A DNA stretch of 7,494 nt from DATBMY01 sp036554605 (lineage in GTDB: Bacteria; Acidobacteriota; Blastocatellia; UBA7656). The DNA lies in the NCBI GenBank assembly GCA_036554605.1, contig DATBMY010000117.1, positions 1-7,494 of the forward strand, given 5' to 3'. Shown here piece after piece: positions 1 through 6,338 of the stretch. A program made the position numbers and the translations under genes. Position 1 is the first letter of the stretch. Every line of letters starts with the position of its first letter. The notes under the pieces were generated by a model that did no database searches, was not told the origin of the DNA, and worked only from the letters and a program-made list of their open reading frames with translations.

Positions 1-1
1 C

Positions 2-1036
2 ACAAGGCTTTCGCAAGAAGAGCGCATGCGTAAAAACATAACGGTCGAGGACGCGCGCGCCATAAGCGAGTTGCCCTCGGTCATGGATGTCAGCCCGACT
101 ATATTCATAGGCTCAATGTCGCCCACCTCGCCGCAGGTTCCGATCAAGTATAAAGGGGTAGAGGCCAACCGCCCGATCATATTCGGCGTCTCGGCAAGCT
201 ACGACGACGTGCGCAACGTCTATATACAAGAAGGCAGGTTTTTCAACGAGGCCGAGGAAAACCACCGCGATCAGGTAGCGGTGATCGGCGCGGCAATCGC
301 CGAGACTCTATATCCCGGCATCAACCCCGTCGGACGCGAGCTTGAAGTTGAAGGAAAGATATATCGCGTCATCGGAGTAATGGAGAAAGCGCCCGGCAGC
401 CTCTTCGGCGGCGACGCTTTCGAGGACCGGCAGGTGATAGTCCCCTTCGCTACCATCAAGCGCGATCACCCGGAGATAGAAGATATAAGCGTCACGGTCA
501 GAGCCAGGCCGGATCAGTTCGGCAAGATGATAGACCAGATAACCGAGCTTATGCGTCGCAGGCGGGGCGTGCCGGTCAACAAGCCGGACGATTTCGGAAT
601 CAGCACTCCCGGCAGCATATTTGAGATCATAAGTCAGGTGGCAAGCATCGCCAGCGTGATAGTCTTTCCGCTCTCGGCCGCCGGCCTGCTCGTGGGCGGG
701 ATCGGCGTCATGAACATCATGCTCGTGTCGGTCACCGAGCGCACGAAAGAGATAGGCGTGCGGCGCGCGATCGGGGCGCGCAAAGGCGATATTATATGGC
801 AATTCTTGACCGAGGCCATAACGCTGACAGCCGTCGGCGGGCTCATAGGCATATTCCTGGGCTGGCTCATAAGTCTCGTGCTGAAGCAGCTTGCTCCGAC
901 GCTCCCTTCGGTCATCCCGCTCTGGTCGGTCTTGCTCGGATTTTTCGTATCCTGCACGGTGGGTCTTGTGTTCGGATTGTGGCCCGCCCTAAAAGCAGCG
1001 CGCCTCGATCCCATCGAGGCGCTCAGGTATGAATGA
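2..1036 (+). CDS. MacB/FtsX-family ABC transporter permease, 5' partial
   Basis: This is an inner-membrane permease of the MacB/FtsX type, which couples ATP hydrolysis by a partner ATPase to export or to periplasmic mechanical work. The frame is open to the window edge, so the first ATG at 26 is probably not the start and the N-terminal helix lies upstream; 344 residues are visible. Counting from the ATG, residues 1-200 are the extracytoplasmic MacB-type core domain. The FtsX domain follows, with helices near 205-232, 262-286 and 298-322. Hallmarks are GGIGVMNIMLVSVTER (224-239), the coupling segment KEIGVRRAIGAR (241-252), and the terminal KAARLDPIEALRYE. No ATPase domain is fused in the visible part. 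The gene converges on a minus-strand orphan 56 bp downstream, and no intrinsic terminator is evident between them. Isoleucine is mostly encoded by AUA. The family is clear; the substrate cannot be told. Confidence 0.93.
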   Translation, partial: TRLSQEERMRKNITVEDARAISELPSVMDVSPTIFIGSMSPTSPQVPIKYKGVEANRPIIFGVSASYDDVRNVYIQEGRFFNEAEENHRDQVAVIGAAIAETLYPGINPVGRELEVEGKIYRVIGVMEKAPGSLFGGDAFEDRQVIVPFATIKRDHPEIEDISVTVRARPDQFGKMIDQITELMRRRRGVPVNKPDDFGISTPGSIFEIISQVASIASVIVFPLSAAGLLVGGIGVMNIMLVSVTERTKEIGVRRAIGARKGDIIWQFLTEAITLTAVGGLIGIFLGWLISLVLKQLAPTLPSVIPLWSVLLGFFVSCTVGLVFGLWPALKAARLDPIEALRYE

Positions 1037-1092
1037 AGATGTTTCTGGATAGAGTATAACCGTATAGCCGGGACGGATCGTTCCATCGACGG

Positions 1093-1317
1093 TTAGTTTG
1101 TATTCACAAAATAGCCCGTGGCTTTCTCGACCGGCTGCTGCTGACCCGAAGCGCGCATATGGTCCTGCTCATCAAGCAGCATAAGCATATTGCACTCGAA
1201 ATCGGTATGAGATGAGACGTATAGCACGGGCCTGAACCCCTTTACCGCCCGCTGAAATAACATCTGCTCAAAGAGGTCGACCATATCAACATCCGATTTT
1301 TCTTGTCTCATCCCCAT
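1093..1317 (-). CDS. Small hypothetical protein (74 aa)
   Basis: I do not recognise this protein. The frame can be opened further upstream, to an ATG at 1425. I chose the ATG at 1317 because a consensus ribosome binding site (GGAGGA, 1323-1328) sits 5 nt before it, and the extra upstream residues look like non-coding translation. The product is soluble-looking, with no signal peptide or membrane segment. Residues 1-27 are polar to amphipathic, residues 30-37 form a likely beta strand (PVLYVSSH), and the rest is Met-, Asp- and Gln-rich, with a single Cys at 42. It ends with TAA, 56 bp from the convergent permease gene. The upstream sequence offers only a weak promoter-like pair (1358-1363 and 1336-1341). 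It could be a lineage-specific small protein; the ribosome binding site is the best evidence that it is translated. Confidence 0.5.
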   Translation of the reverse strand: MGMRQEKSDVDMVDLFEQMLFQRAVKGFRPVLYVSSHTDFECNMLMLLDEQDHMRASGQQQPVEKATGYFVNTN

Positions 1318-1518
1318 TATCTTCCTCCGGTTTTCTCTATAACAACGGTCTGGTATTACGCAAGCATCGTGCCGCGACAGCAGAGACCTGTGAGAATCGT
1401 GCTCGGGGAGACTTCCGGCTGGCAAAGGACCGTATGCAGAACGAGATAGGACGTTAAGTCGTAAGAGCGAAATCTTGATAATCTGATCCGAAACAAAACC
1501 CCTGCTGACCCGGGCGGC

Positions 1519-1532
1519 TTGTATTGATACAA
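1519..1532. repeat. 14-bp palindrome, possible operator or small hairpin
   Basis: TTGTATTGATACAA is a perfect inverted repeat with 6-bp arms and a 2-bp centre. It lies in the 249-bp gene-free stretch (1318-1566) between the YIP1 gene and the orphan gene, 34 bp beyond the YIP1 stop. A second, GC-only palindrome (GCCCGCGGGC, 1550-1559) lies nearer the YIP1 stop. Neither is followed by a T-run on the minus strand, so they are not convincing intrinsic terminators. The AT-rich palindrome has the size and symmetry of a dimeric-repressor site, but the target gene is not obvious. I see nothing else in this stretch. Confidence 0.35.
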
Positions 1533-1566
1533 TCTGAAACTTCGTCGCGGCCCGCGGGCGATTGCG

Positions 1567-2478
1567 CTAGGCCCCGGGAAAGACCATCGAAGCGGCCGCC
1601 TTTACAAGCACCCAGATAAACCAGAGGCCAAAGACCGCAACGGCCGCCTTTCCAGCCGTCATGCGGCGAGAGCGCGAGATTGCCGCAAACCCTATGCAAA
1701 AAAGTATGAGCGTCCATATGGCGAAAATATCGAAGGAGCCCGCGATCGAGCGGACAAATCGCGGGGTATCGCTCGACATAAAGCTGCCGATGTTTGTCGG
1801 GAGCAGTCCGCCCTGGTCGGTTGGATTGAGCTGCCGCAAACTATCGCGGTCCTGAACCATCAGGGCCGCCGCAAGGACCAGTACGCTGACCAGCGTGACG
1901 GCGGCCGTGCTCCAGGTTACGACGGAAAGTATCTTCTTGAACGTCGTCTGCGCGTCCAGCAGCATCAAGGCAAGAGCGAATATGGCCGCCGGGATCAGAC
2001 AGAAAAAGACCCAGAAGAATAGCGGGCGAGCGATGGCAAAGAGAATCCCCGCCGGAGTGGTAAAGTCGGTCTTTGCAAACATGACTTGCATGGCGACCTG
2101 CTGATCAATCTGATCTTCGGGCATAGACTGCCCGCGCTGCGCCAGGCTCTTTTTTATCATGTCGCGAAATATCTGGTCCCAGTTCGGGCTGACCCACCAT
2201 TCGAAAAAAGCCCCCGCGGCGACAACGCTCAGTATGATTATTAGCAGCGGAGCCAGAATTGTAGGCTTGCGATCGACGTCCTTGAAGGTATCGCCAGGAG
2301 AAAAGAGCGTTCCAGTCAGACGGCCAACCGGGCCTAGGCGAGCGGGCTCTTGCGGTTCGGTCTGCTCGTAGCGCGACCGGGCATCGGCCGTAGCGGCATA
2401 AGGCGCGGCCTGAGAATCGACTCCGACGGGCTGGTCGTGCGGCGCGTCATCTTCTTTTTTGTTCTCCCATTCATTCAT
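1567..2478 (-). CDS. YIP1-domain family integral membrane protein
   Basis: This 303-residue membrane protein fits the bacterial YIP1 family, whose cellular role is poorly defined. Residues 1-47 are a charged, Pro/Gln/Glu-rich cytoplasmic tail with no signal peptide. A short amphipathic stretch follows with the characteristic LFSPGDTFKDV (58-68), which marks the domain entry in this family. Predicted helices lie near 74-92, 146-174, 184-207, 248-268 and 276-298. The loop at 93-140 is hydrophilic and contains a WW pair at 94-95. The start is firm: ATG at 2478 is preceded by GGAGGA (2485-2490) at a 6-nt spacing, and a good promoter lies just upstream. It is transcribed apart from dppF, whose end is 104 bp away. 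Proximity to the MacB-like permease is noted, but the two face opposite ways and are separated by the orphan gene. Family assignment is from overall layout and the entry motif. Confidence 0.75.
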   Translation of the reverse strand: MNEWENKKEDDAPHDQPVGVDSQAAPYAATADARSRYEQTEPQEPARLGPVGRLTGTLFSPGDTFKDVDRKPTILAPLLIIILSVVAAGAFFEWWVSPNWDQIFRDMIKKSLAQRGQSMPEDQIDQQVAMQVMFAKTDFTTPAGILFAIARPLFFWVFFCLIPAAIFALALMLLDAQTTFKKILSVVTWSTAAVTLVSVLVLAAALMVQDRDSLRQLNPTDQGGLLPTNIGSFMSSDTPRFVRSIAGSFDIFAIWTLILFCIGFAAISRSRRMTAGKAAVAVFGLWFIWVLVKAAASMVFPGA

Positions 2479-2506
2479 AGCTTATCCTCCGGGGCTGTGC
2501 GCACGC

Positions 2507-2552
2507 ATTCTACGAAATGGCACGGTCAAGTTCAACAAGTCGCGGTTTTTTT
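2507..2552 (-). promoter_or_regulatory. Sigma-70-type promoter for the YIP1 gene, with an A-tract upstream
   Basis: On the minus strand TTGAAC (2530-2535) and TAGAAT (2507-2512) are separated by exactly 17 bp, giving 4/6 and 5/6 matches to the -35 and -10 consensus. A run of seven A residues (2546-2552) lies about 10 bp upstream of the -35 box, where an UP element would sit. The predicted transcript start near 2500 leaves a leader of about 22 nt that contains the ribosome binding site at 2485-2490. The arrangement is geometrically coherent, but promoter use is not proven by sequence alone. Confidence 0.6.
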
Positions 2553-2575
2553 ATAATAGATCATACGCGGGCGAA

Positions 2576-2606
2576 GAGCGCGCTAGGGCGCAATGGCCGC
2601 GCGCTC
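2576..2606 (-). other. GC-rich hairpin spanning the dppF stop codon
   Basis: GAGCGCGC (2576-2583) and GCGCGCTC (2599-2606) form a perfect 8-bp stem around a 15-nt loop. The dppF TAG stop (2583-2585) lies at the edge of the stem. No U-run follows in the direction of dppF transcription, so it is not a standard intrinsic terminator. It could slow 3' decay or assist termination, or be a by-product of alternating GC codons. Confidence 0.35.
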
Positions 2607-3530
2607 TACCAGATGGCCCGGACTGACTTCGACGAGGCAAGGCCCGTCGGCGGCCTCTCGCGTCCCCGATCTCAGTACGTCCTCGGAGAGCGGAATTCTC
2701 GTGCGCTTGATATCGGGATCGGGGACCGGAATGGCCGAAAGCAGTGCCTTTGTGTACGGGTGAAGCGGGTTATGAAAGATCTCCCGGCTCGGCGCAACCT
2801 CGACCAGCCGCCCGAGATACATTATTCCCACGCGCGACGAGATATGCTCGACGACCGAAAGGCCGTGCGAGATGAATAAATATGTGAGCCCCATCTGTTC
2901 TTGCAGATCTTGAAGCAGATTTACGACCTGGGCCTGTACCGATACGTCGAGCGCCGACACCGGCTCGTCGCAGACGATAAACTTCGGGTTGAGCGCAAGC
3001 GCGCGCGCTATCCCCAATCTCTGTCGCTGTCCGCCCGAGAACTCGTGCGGGTATCGATCCAGGTGCTCAGCCGCGAGCCCTACCCTCTCGAGCAGCTCGG
3101 CCGCGCGGTCGCGCCTTTCGCGCCTCGTGCCTATGCGATGGATTGCAAGCGGCTCAGAGACTATGTCGCTGACCTTCATGCGGGGGTTGAGCGATGAGTA
3201 CGGGTCCTGAAATATTATCTGCATGTCGCGGCGAAGCTCGCGCAGCTCGCCCGTGTTGAGAGTGAGCATGTCGCGTCCGTCGAAAAAGAGCTCGCCCGAC
3301 GTGGGCTCAATCAGCCGCAGTATGCAGCGGCCCGTCGTCGTCTTTCCGCACCCTGATTCGCCAACGAGTCCGAACGTCTCGCCGCGTTTGATGGCAAAGC
3401 TCACGTCGTCGACGGCTTTTACTACGGCGTGACCGCTACTGAACATCCCGCCGCCCACCGGAAAATTCTTCTTCAGGTTTTTGATCTCGACCAGATTCTC
3501 GTTATCGCTTCCATTACCCATAAGGCTCAC
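2583..3530 (-). CDS. dppF: Dipeptide/oligopeptide ABC transporter ATP-binding protein (DppF/OppF type)
   Basis: This is one of two ATPases that power a Dpp/Opp-type peptide importer at the cytoplasmic face. Visible motifs, counting from the GTG, are Walker A GESGCGKTT (57-65), the Q-loop Gln108 in IIFQDPYSSLNP, the signature FSGGQRQR (164-171), Walker B FIVCDEP (184-190), the D-loop SALD and the switch His222. The residue after that His is Gly, where Asp is usual. The start is either GTG at 3530, overlapping the dppD stop by 4 nt (GTGA), or ATG at 3521; neither has a strong ribosome binding site, so coupling to dppD is likely. The C-terminus is odd. The usual family tail with PSPxNPPxGCxFxxRC is missing, and residues 280-315 jump from the RIPLSEDV segment straight to EVSPGHLVE. 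No permease or binding protein is adjacent. The substrate is unknown; peptide transport is inferred from the family. Confidence 0.92.
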   Translation of the reverse strand: MSLMGNGSDNENLVEIKNLKKNFPVGGGMFSSGHAVVKAVDDVSFAIKRGETFGLVGESGCGKTTTGRCILRLIEPTSGELFFDGRDMLTLNTGELRELRRDMQIIFQDPYSSLNPRMKVSDIVSEPLAIHRIGTRRERRDRAAELLERVGLAAEHLDRYPHEFSGGQRQRLGIARALALNPKFIVCDEPVSALDVSVQAQVVNLLQDLQEQMGLTYLFISHGLSVVEHISSRVGIMYLGRLVEVAPSREIFHNPLHPYTKALLSAIPVPDPDIKRTRIPLSEDVLRSGTREAADGPCLVEVSPGHLVERAAIAP

Positions 3531-4567
3531 ATTTCGGGTGGCGCTTGCCGGTTTAATCCCGCGAGATCGGGCCGAGTCATCGCATTAAAATCTCCGACGT
3601 GCTCAAACCTTATGCATCGCGCGCGGTGAGTCTCGCTCACCCGAAGCAGCGCGGGCTCGCGCAGTTCGCATTCAGTAATGACGTATGGACAACGAGTGGC
3701 GAACTTGCATCCCTCGGGCAGATCGAGCAGGCTCGGCACGGTCCCCTCGATGGTCTGAAGCCTCCGCTGCCTGATCCCTTCCTCGGTCAGCCGGGGCACG
3801 CTGCGAAGCAATCCTTCCGTGTAAGGATGTCGCGGGTTGTAAAAGGCTTCGCGCACCGGAGACTCTTCGACTATTCGGCCCGCGTACATCACCGCGACCC
3901 GGTCGGCCGTCTCCGCCACCACGCCCAGATCATGCGTGATAAGCAGCATCGACAGGTCGAATTCACTCTTCAAACTTCTTATCAATTCAAGTATCTCTGC
4001 CTGAATCGTCACGTCGAGCGCGGTCGTAGGCTCGTCGGCTATCAGCAGCTTCGGATTACAGGCTAGCGCCATCGCGATCATAACGCGCTGCCGCATACCG
4101 CCCGATAGCTCAAACGGATAAGCGCGCGCGCGGCGTTCAGCATCCGGGATGCGCACACGCCCCATCATCTCGACTCCCTTCGCCCAGGCCGAGCGGCGAG
4201 AGATGCCTTCGTGCAGCTGGACCACTTCTCTAATCTGATCGCCGACCGTATATACAGGATTGAGCGAAGTCATCGGGTCCTGAAAGATCATGGCAATCTC
4301 GCGGCCGCGCAGCCGCCTCATCTCGTCCGCGCCGAGCTTCATCAGGTCGCGGCCGTCAAAGATGATCTCGCCGGAAGCGATCTCGCCGGGCGGCATAATA
4401 AGCCGCATTATCGAAAGGCTCGTAACCGATTTCCCGCTGCCCGATTCGCCCACAAGCGCGAGCGTGCGCCCGCGCTCGATGACGAAGCTCACGTCCTCGA
4501 CGGCCCTGATAGTGCCCGCCCGCGTGTGAAAATGTGTGCTGAGGTTTCTGACTTCGAGAATATTCAT
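3527..4567 (-). CDS. dppD: Dipeptide/oligopeptide ABC transporter ATP-binding protein (DppD/OppD type)
   Basis: This is the partner ATPase of the same putative peptide importer, and it precedes dppF in the operon. It is 346 residues long, normal for the family. Motifs are Walker A GESGSGKS (40-47), the Q-loop Gln96 in MIFQDPMTSLNPV, the signature ELSGGMRQR (153-161), Walker B LLIADEP (174-180) and the switch His212 in THDL. The C-terminal oligopeptide-transporter tail is complete: HPYTEGLL (247-254), VPSLLDLPEGCKFATRCP (277-294) and four cysteines at 287, 293, 300 and 318. In structurally studied members of this family, such cysteines bind a 4Fe-4S cluster. The ATG at 4567 has no clear ribosome binding site; the bases directly upstream are an inverted copy (GGTCAGG on the plus strand) of the heptamer repeat in the same spacer. 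The stop overlaps the dppF GTG. Peptide specificity is inferred, since no membrane or binding subunit is in view. Confidence 0.94.
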   Translation of the reverse strand: MNILEVRNLSTHFHTRAGTIRAVEDVSFVIERGRTLALVGESGSGKSVTSLSIMRLIMPPGEIASGEIIFDGRDLMKLGADEMRRLRGREIAMIFQDPMTSLNPVYTVGDQIREVVQLHEGISRRSAWAKGVEMMGRVRIPDAERRARAYPFELSGGMRQRVMIAMALACNPKLLIADEPTTALDVTIQAEILELIRSLKSEFDLSMLLITHDLGVVAETADRVAVMYAGRIVEESPVREAFYNPRHPYTEGLLRSVPRLTEEGIRQRRLQTIEGTVPSLLDLPEGCKFATRCPYVITECELREPALLRVSETHRARCIRFEHVGDFNAMTRPDLAGLNRQAPPEM

Positions 4568-4581
4568 GGTCAGGGTTCTTG

Positions 4582-4612
4582 AATCTCAAATCTCAGATTT
4601 GAAATCTCAAAT
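4582..4612. repeat. Heptamer repeat with inverted unit (AATCTCA type)
   Basis: The stretch reads as 7-bp units: AATCTCA (4582), AATCTCA (4589), an inverted-type unit GATTTGA (4596), AATCTCA (4603), then AAT. The inversion creates a 17-nt palindrome at 4586-4602 (TCAAATCT-C-AGATTTGA). The outer copies of AATCTCAAAT are 21 bp apart, two turns of the helix. It sits 15-45 bp before the dppD start, so it would be in the leader if transcription starts near 4606. Confidence 0.7.
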
Positions 4613-4639
4613 ATTTTATTTCAGAGGCTATCTCGCCAA
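4613..4639 (-). promoter_or_regulatory. Possible weak promoter for dppD-dppF
   Basis: On the minus strand TAAAAT (4613-4618) is a 5/6 match to the -10 consensus, with TTGGCG (4634-4639, 4/6) upstream at a short 15-bp spacing. It is correctly placed between the mutase stop and dppD, about 46 bp before the dppD ATG. The spacing is below the optimum and the region is repeat-derived, so this is a tentative call. Confidence 0.3.
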
Positions 4640-4644
4640 GAATA

Positions 4645-4676
4645 CCTGACCCCTGACCCCGGACCTCTGATCCCTG
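4645..4676. repeat. Degenerate heptamer tandem repeat (CCTGACC type)
   Basis: The units are CCTGACC (4645), CCTGACC (4652), CCGGACC (4659), TCTGATC (4666) and a partial CCTG (4673). They abut the mutase stop codon (4677-4679). An inverted copy, GGTCAGGG, lies at 4568-4575 directly against the dppD start, pairing with 4651-4658. A further 7-bp inverted pair is TCAGAGG (4621-4627) with CCTCTGA (4664-4670). The whole 109-bp spacer between the mutase and dppD is therefore largely repeat-like. Confidence 0.65.
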
Positions 4677-6272
4677 CTACTGTCCGTCGGTGTATTCGCC
4701 AAATGCACGGCGCAGCCGGTCCGATATCTCTCCGAGCGTGGCGTAGAATTCAACCGCCGTGATGATGTGTGGCATAAGATTCTCACCCGACCTGGCGGCC
4801 TGCTCGACCCGGTCGAGCGCATCGCCCGCGGCATGCTCGTCGCGCCGTACTTTGATCTCGCGTAGCCTTTCGATCTGCTCGCGCTCCAGCTCTTCATTGA
4901 TGCGCAGAACCGGAATAGAACTCTGTTCTTCGACGCGAAACCGGTTCACGCCTACGACCGTCTGATCCCCTGAGTCGACGGCGCGCTGGTAATCATAAGC
5001 GGCCTGCTCGATCTCGCGCTGAACATAGCCCTGCTCTATCGCTCGTAGCATCCCGCCTAGCTCGTCGATCTTTTTGATATAGCCTTGCGCTTGCTCTTCT
5101 ATTTGGTTTGTCAGGTACTCGATCGCATAAGAGCCCGCGAGCGCATCGGCCGTTTCGGCCACCCCCGATTCGTAAGCGATAACCTGCTGCGTCCGCAGCG
5201 CAATGCGCGCGGCCCGTTCGGTCGGAAGCCCCAGGGCTTCGTCCATCGAATTGGTGTGCAGCGATTGCGCGCCTCCCAAAACGGCCGCCAGAGCCTGAAT
5301 CGTGGTCCTCACGACATTGACTTCCGGCTGCTGCGCCGTGAGCGAAGAACCCGCGGTCTGCGCGTGAAAGCGAAGCATCTGCGAGCGCGGGTCGAGCGAG
5401 TCGAACCTGTCGCGCATTATCTTTGCCCAGAGCCTTCGCGCGGCGCGAAACTTGGCCACCTCTTCGAGAAACTCATTATGCGAGTTGAAAAAGAATGCGA
5501 TGCGCGGAGCGAACTCGTCGACCTGAAGCCCGGCATCTATGGCCGCCTGAACGTATGCAATGGCGTCGGCGAGGGTGAACGCGACCTCCTGCGCGGCCGT
5601 CGAGCCCGCTTCGCGGATGTGATAGCCCGATATAGAGATGGTATTCCACCTGGGGACCTCGCGAGCGCAGTAAGCGAAAATATCGGTCACTATTCGAAGG
5701 CTCGGGCGCGGCGGATATATGTAGGTGCCGCGCGCGACGTACTCCTTGAGAATATCGTTCTGGATCGTGCCCGATAGCCGCGCGCCGTCCACACCCTGCT
5801 TCTTCGCGACCGCAATGTACATCGCGAGCAGGATCGCGGCGGTTGCATTTATGGTCATCGAGGTCGAGACTTTATCGAGCGGTATCTGTTCGAAGAGGCT
5901 CTCCATGTCGTCGACCGTATCGATAGCCACGCCCACCTTCCCGACCTCGCCGCGCGCCATAGGGTGATCCGAGTCATATCCCATCTGTGTCGGCAGATCG
6001 AATGCGACGGAAAGCCCCGTCTGTCCCTGATCGAGCAAATAGCGGTAGCGGGCGTTTGACTCGGCGGCCGTCGCATAACCGGCGTACTGGCGCATGGTCC
6101 ACATCCGGCCGCGATACATCGTCGCGTAAGGGCCGCGCGTGAATGGGAACTCGCCCGGGTCGCTGAGGTCTCGCTCGTAATCAAGCTTCGCGTCAGAGGG
6201 GCGGAAGACGGTCTTCATCTCTATATCCGAGCTTGTCGTCGTCTTCTTTTCGTCGCCGGTTTTGGTGGTCAT
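4677..6272 (-). CDS. mcmA: Methylmalonyl-CoA mutase large (catalytic) subunit, no B12-binding domain
   Basis: This enzyme interconverts methylmalonyl-CoA and succinyl-CoA in propionate, odd-chain fatty acid and branched amino acid metabolism. The 531-residue product is the substrate-binding TIM-barrel subunit only. It ends at GEYTDGQ, and the cobalamin-binding domain found in single-chain enzymes is absent, so a separate small subunit is expected outside the window. Specificity positions match methylmalonyl-CoA mutase: Tyr63 in RQYAG and Arg181 in VARGTY. These correspond to Tyr89 and Arg207 of the Propionibacterium enzyme; isobutyryl-CoA mutase has Phe and Gln there. Gln171 and the SGYH pair Tyr217-His218 are also kept. 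I chose ATG at 6272, preceded by GGAGAG, over an upstream TTG at 6308 that adds 12 unlikely residues. The first 20 residues are a Thr/Lys-rich variable tail. It lies 66 bp after cdsA and 109 bp before dppD, with no metabolic partner adjacent. Confidence 0.95.
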   Translation of the reverse strand: MTTKTGDEKKTTTSSDIEMKTVFRPSDAKLDYERDLSDPGEFPFTRGPYATMYRGRMWTMRQYAGYATAAESNARYRYLLDQGQTGLSVAFDLPTQMGYDSDHPMARGEVGKVGVAIDTVDDMESLFEQIPLDKVSTSMTINATAAILLAMYIAVAKKQGVDGARLSGTIQNDILKEYVARGTYIYPPRPSLRIVTDIFAYCAREVPRWNTISISGYHIREAGSTAAQEVAFTLADAIAYVQAAIDAGLQVDEFAPRIAFFFNSHNEFLEEVAKFRAARRLWAKIMRDRFDSLDPRSQMLRFHAQTAGSSLTAQQPEVNVVRTTIQALAAVLGGAQSLHTNSMDEALGLPTERAARIALRTQQVIAYESGVAETADALAGSYAIEYLTNQIEEQAQGYIKKIDELGGMLRAIEQGYVQREIEQAAYDYQRAVDSGDQTVVGVNRFRVEEQSSIPVLRINEELEREQIERLREIKVRRDEHAAGDALDRVEQAARSGENLMPHIITAVEFYATLGEISDRLRRAFGEYTDGQ

Positions 6273-6306
6273 CTTTCGCTCTCTCCAACCTACCTCGAAG
6301 ATTATC

Positions 6307-6324
6307 AAACCGCTCGCCCGGTTT
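6307..6324 (-). other. Small hairpin between cdsA and the mutase gene
   Basis: AAACCG (6307-6312) and CGGTTT (6319-6324) form a perfect 6-bp stem with a 6-nt loop. In the direction of transcription it follows the cdsA stop by 14 bp. The tail is GATAATCTT, not a true U-run, so it is at best a weak terminator or attenuator. Some read-through from cdsA into the mutase gene is plausible. Confidence 0.35.
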
Positions 6325-6338
6325 CCAGACCACTACGC

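Noticed and set aside
308..1086. Long minus-strand open frames across the permease gene (308-802 and 634-1086).
   Set aside because: They overlap the well-supported plus-strand permease and show no recognisable domain or start signal; they are shadows of its codon use.
1336..1363. Promoter-like pair TTGCGT and TATAGA on the minus strand before the orphan gene.
   Set aside because: The -35 match is weak, and the predicted transcript start would fall almost on the ribosome binding site, so it was not listed as a feature.
1318..1425. Upstream extension of the small orphan gene to an ATG at 1425.
   Set aside because: The extension has no ribosome binding site and an unlikely composition, whereas the ATG at 1317 has GGAGGA at a proper distance.
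2541..2552. Plus-strand run of seven T after CGCGG as an intrinsic terminator.
   Set aside because: No stem precedes it and no plus-strand gene leads into it; it fits better as an A-tract upstream of the minus-strand promoter.
2570..2620. Minus-strand string CATCTGGTAGAGCGCGCGG at the end of dppF resembles a tRNA D-arm.
   Set aside because: The D-stem does not pair, no anticodon or T-arm with the GTTCRA motif follows, and the codons encode the normal family ending GHLVE.
5085..5777. 230-codon open frame on the plus strand inside the mutase gene.
   Set aside because: It is antisense to a strongly conserved coding region, is rich in Arg, has no ribosome binding site, and its openness is explained by GC-rich codon bias.
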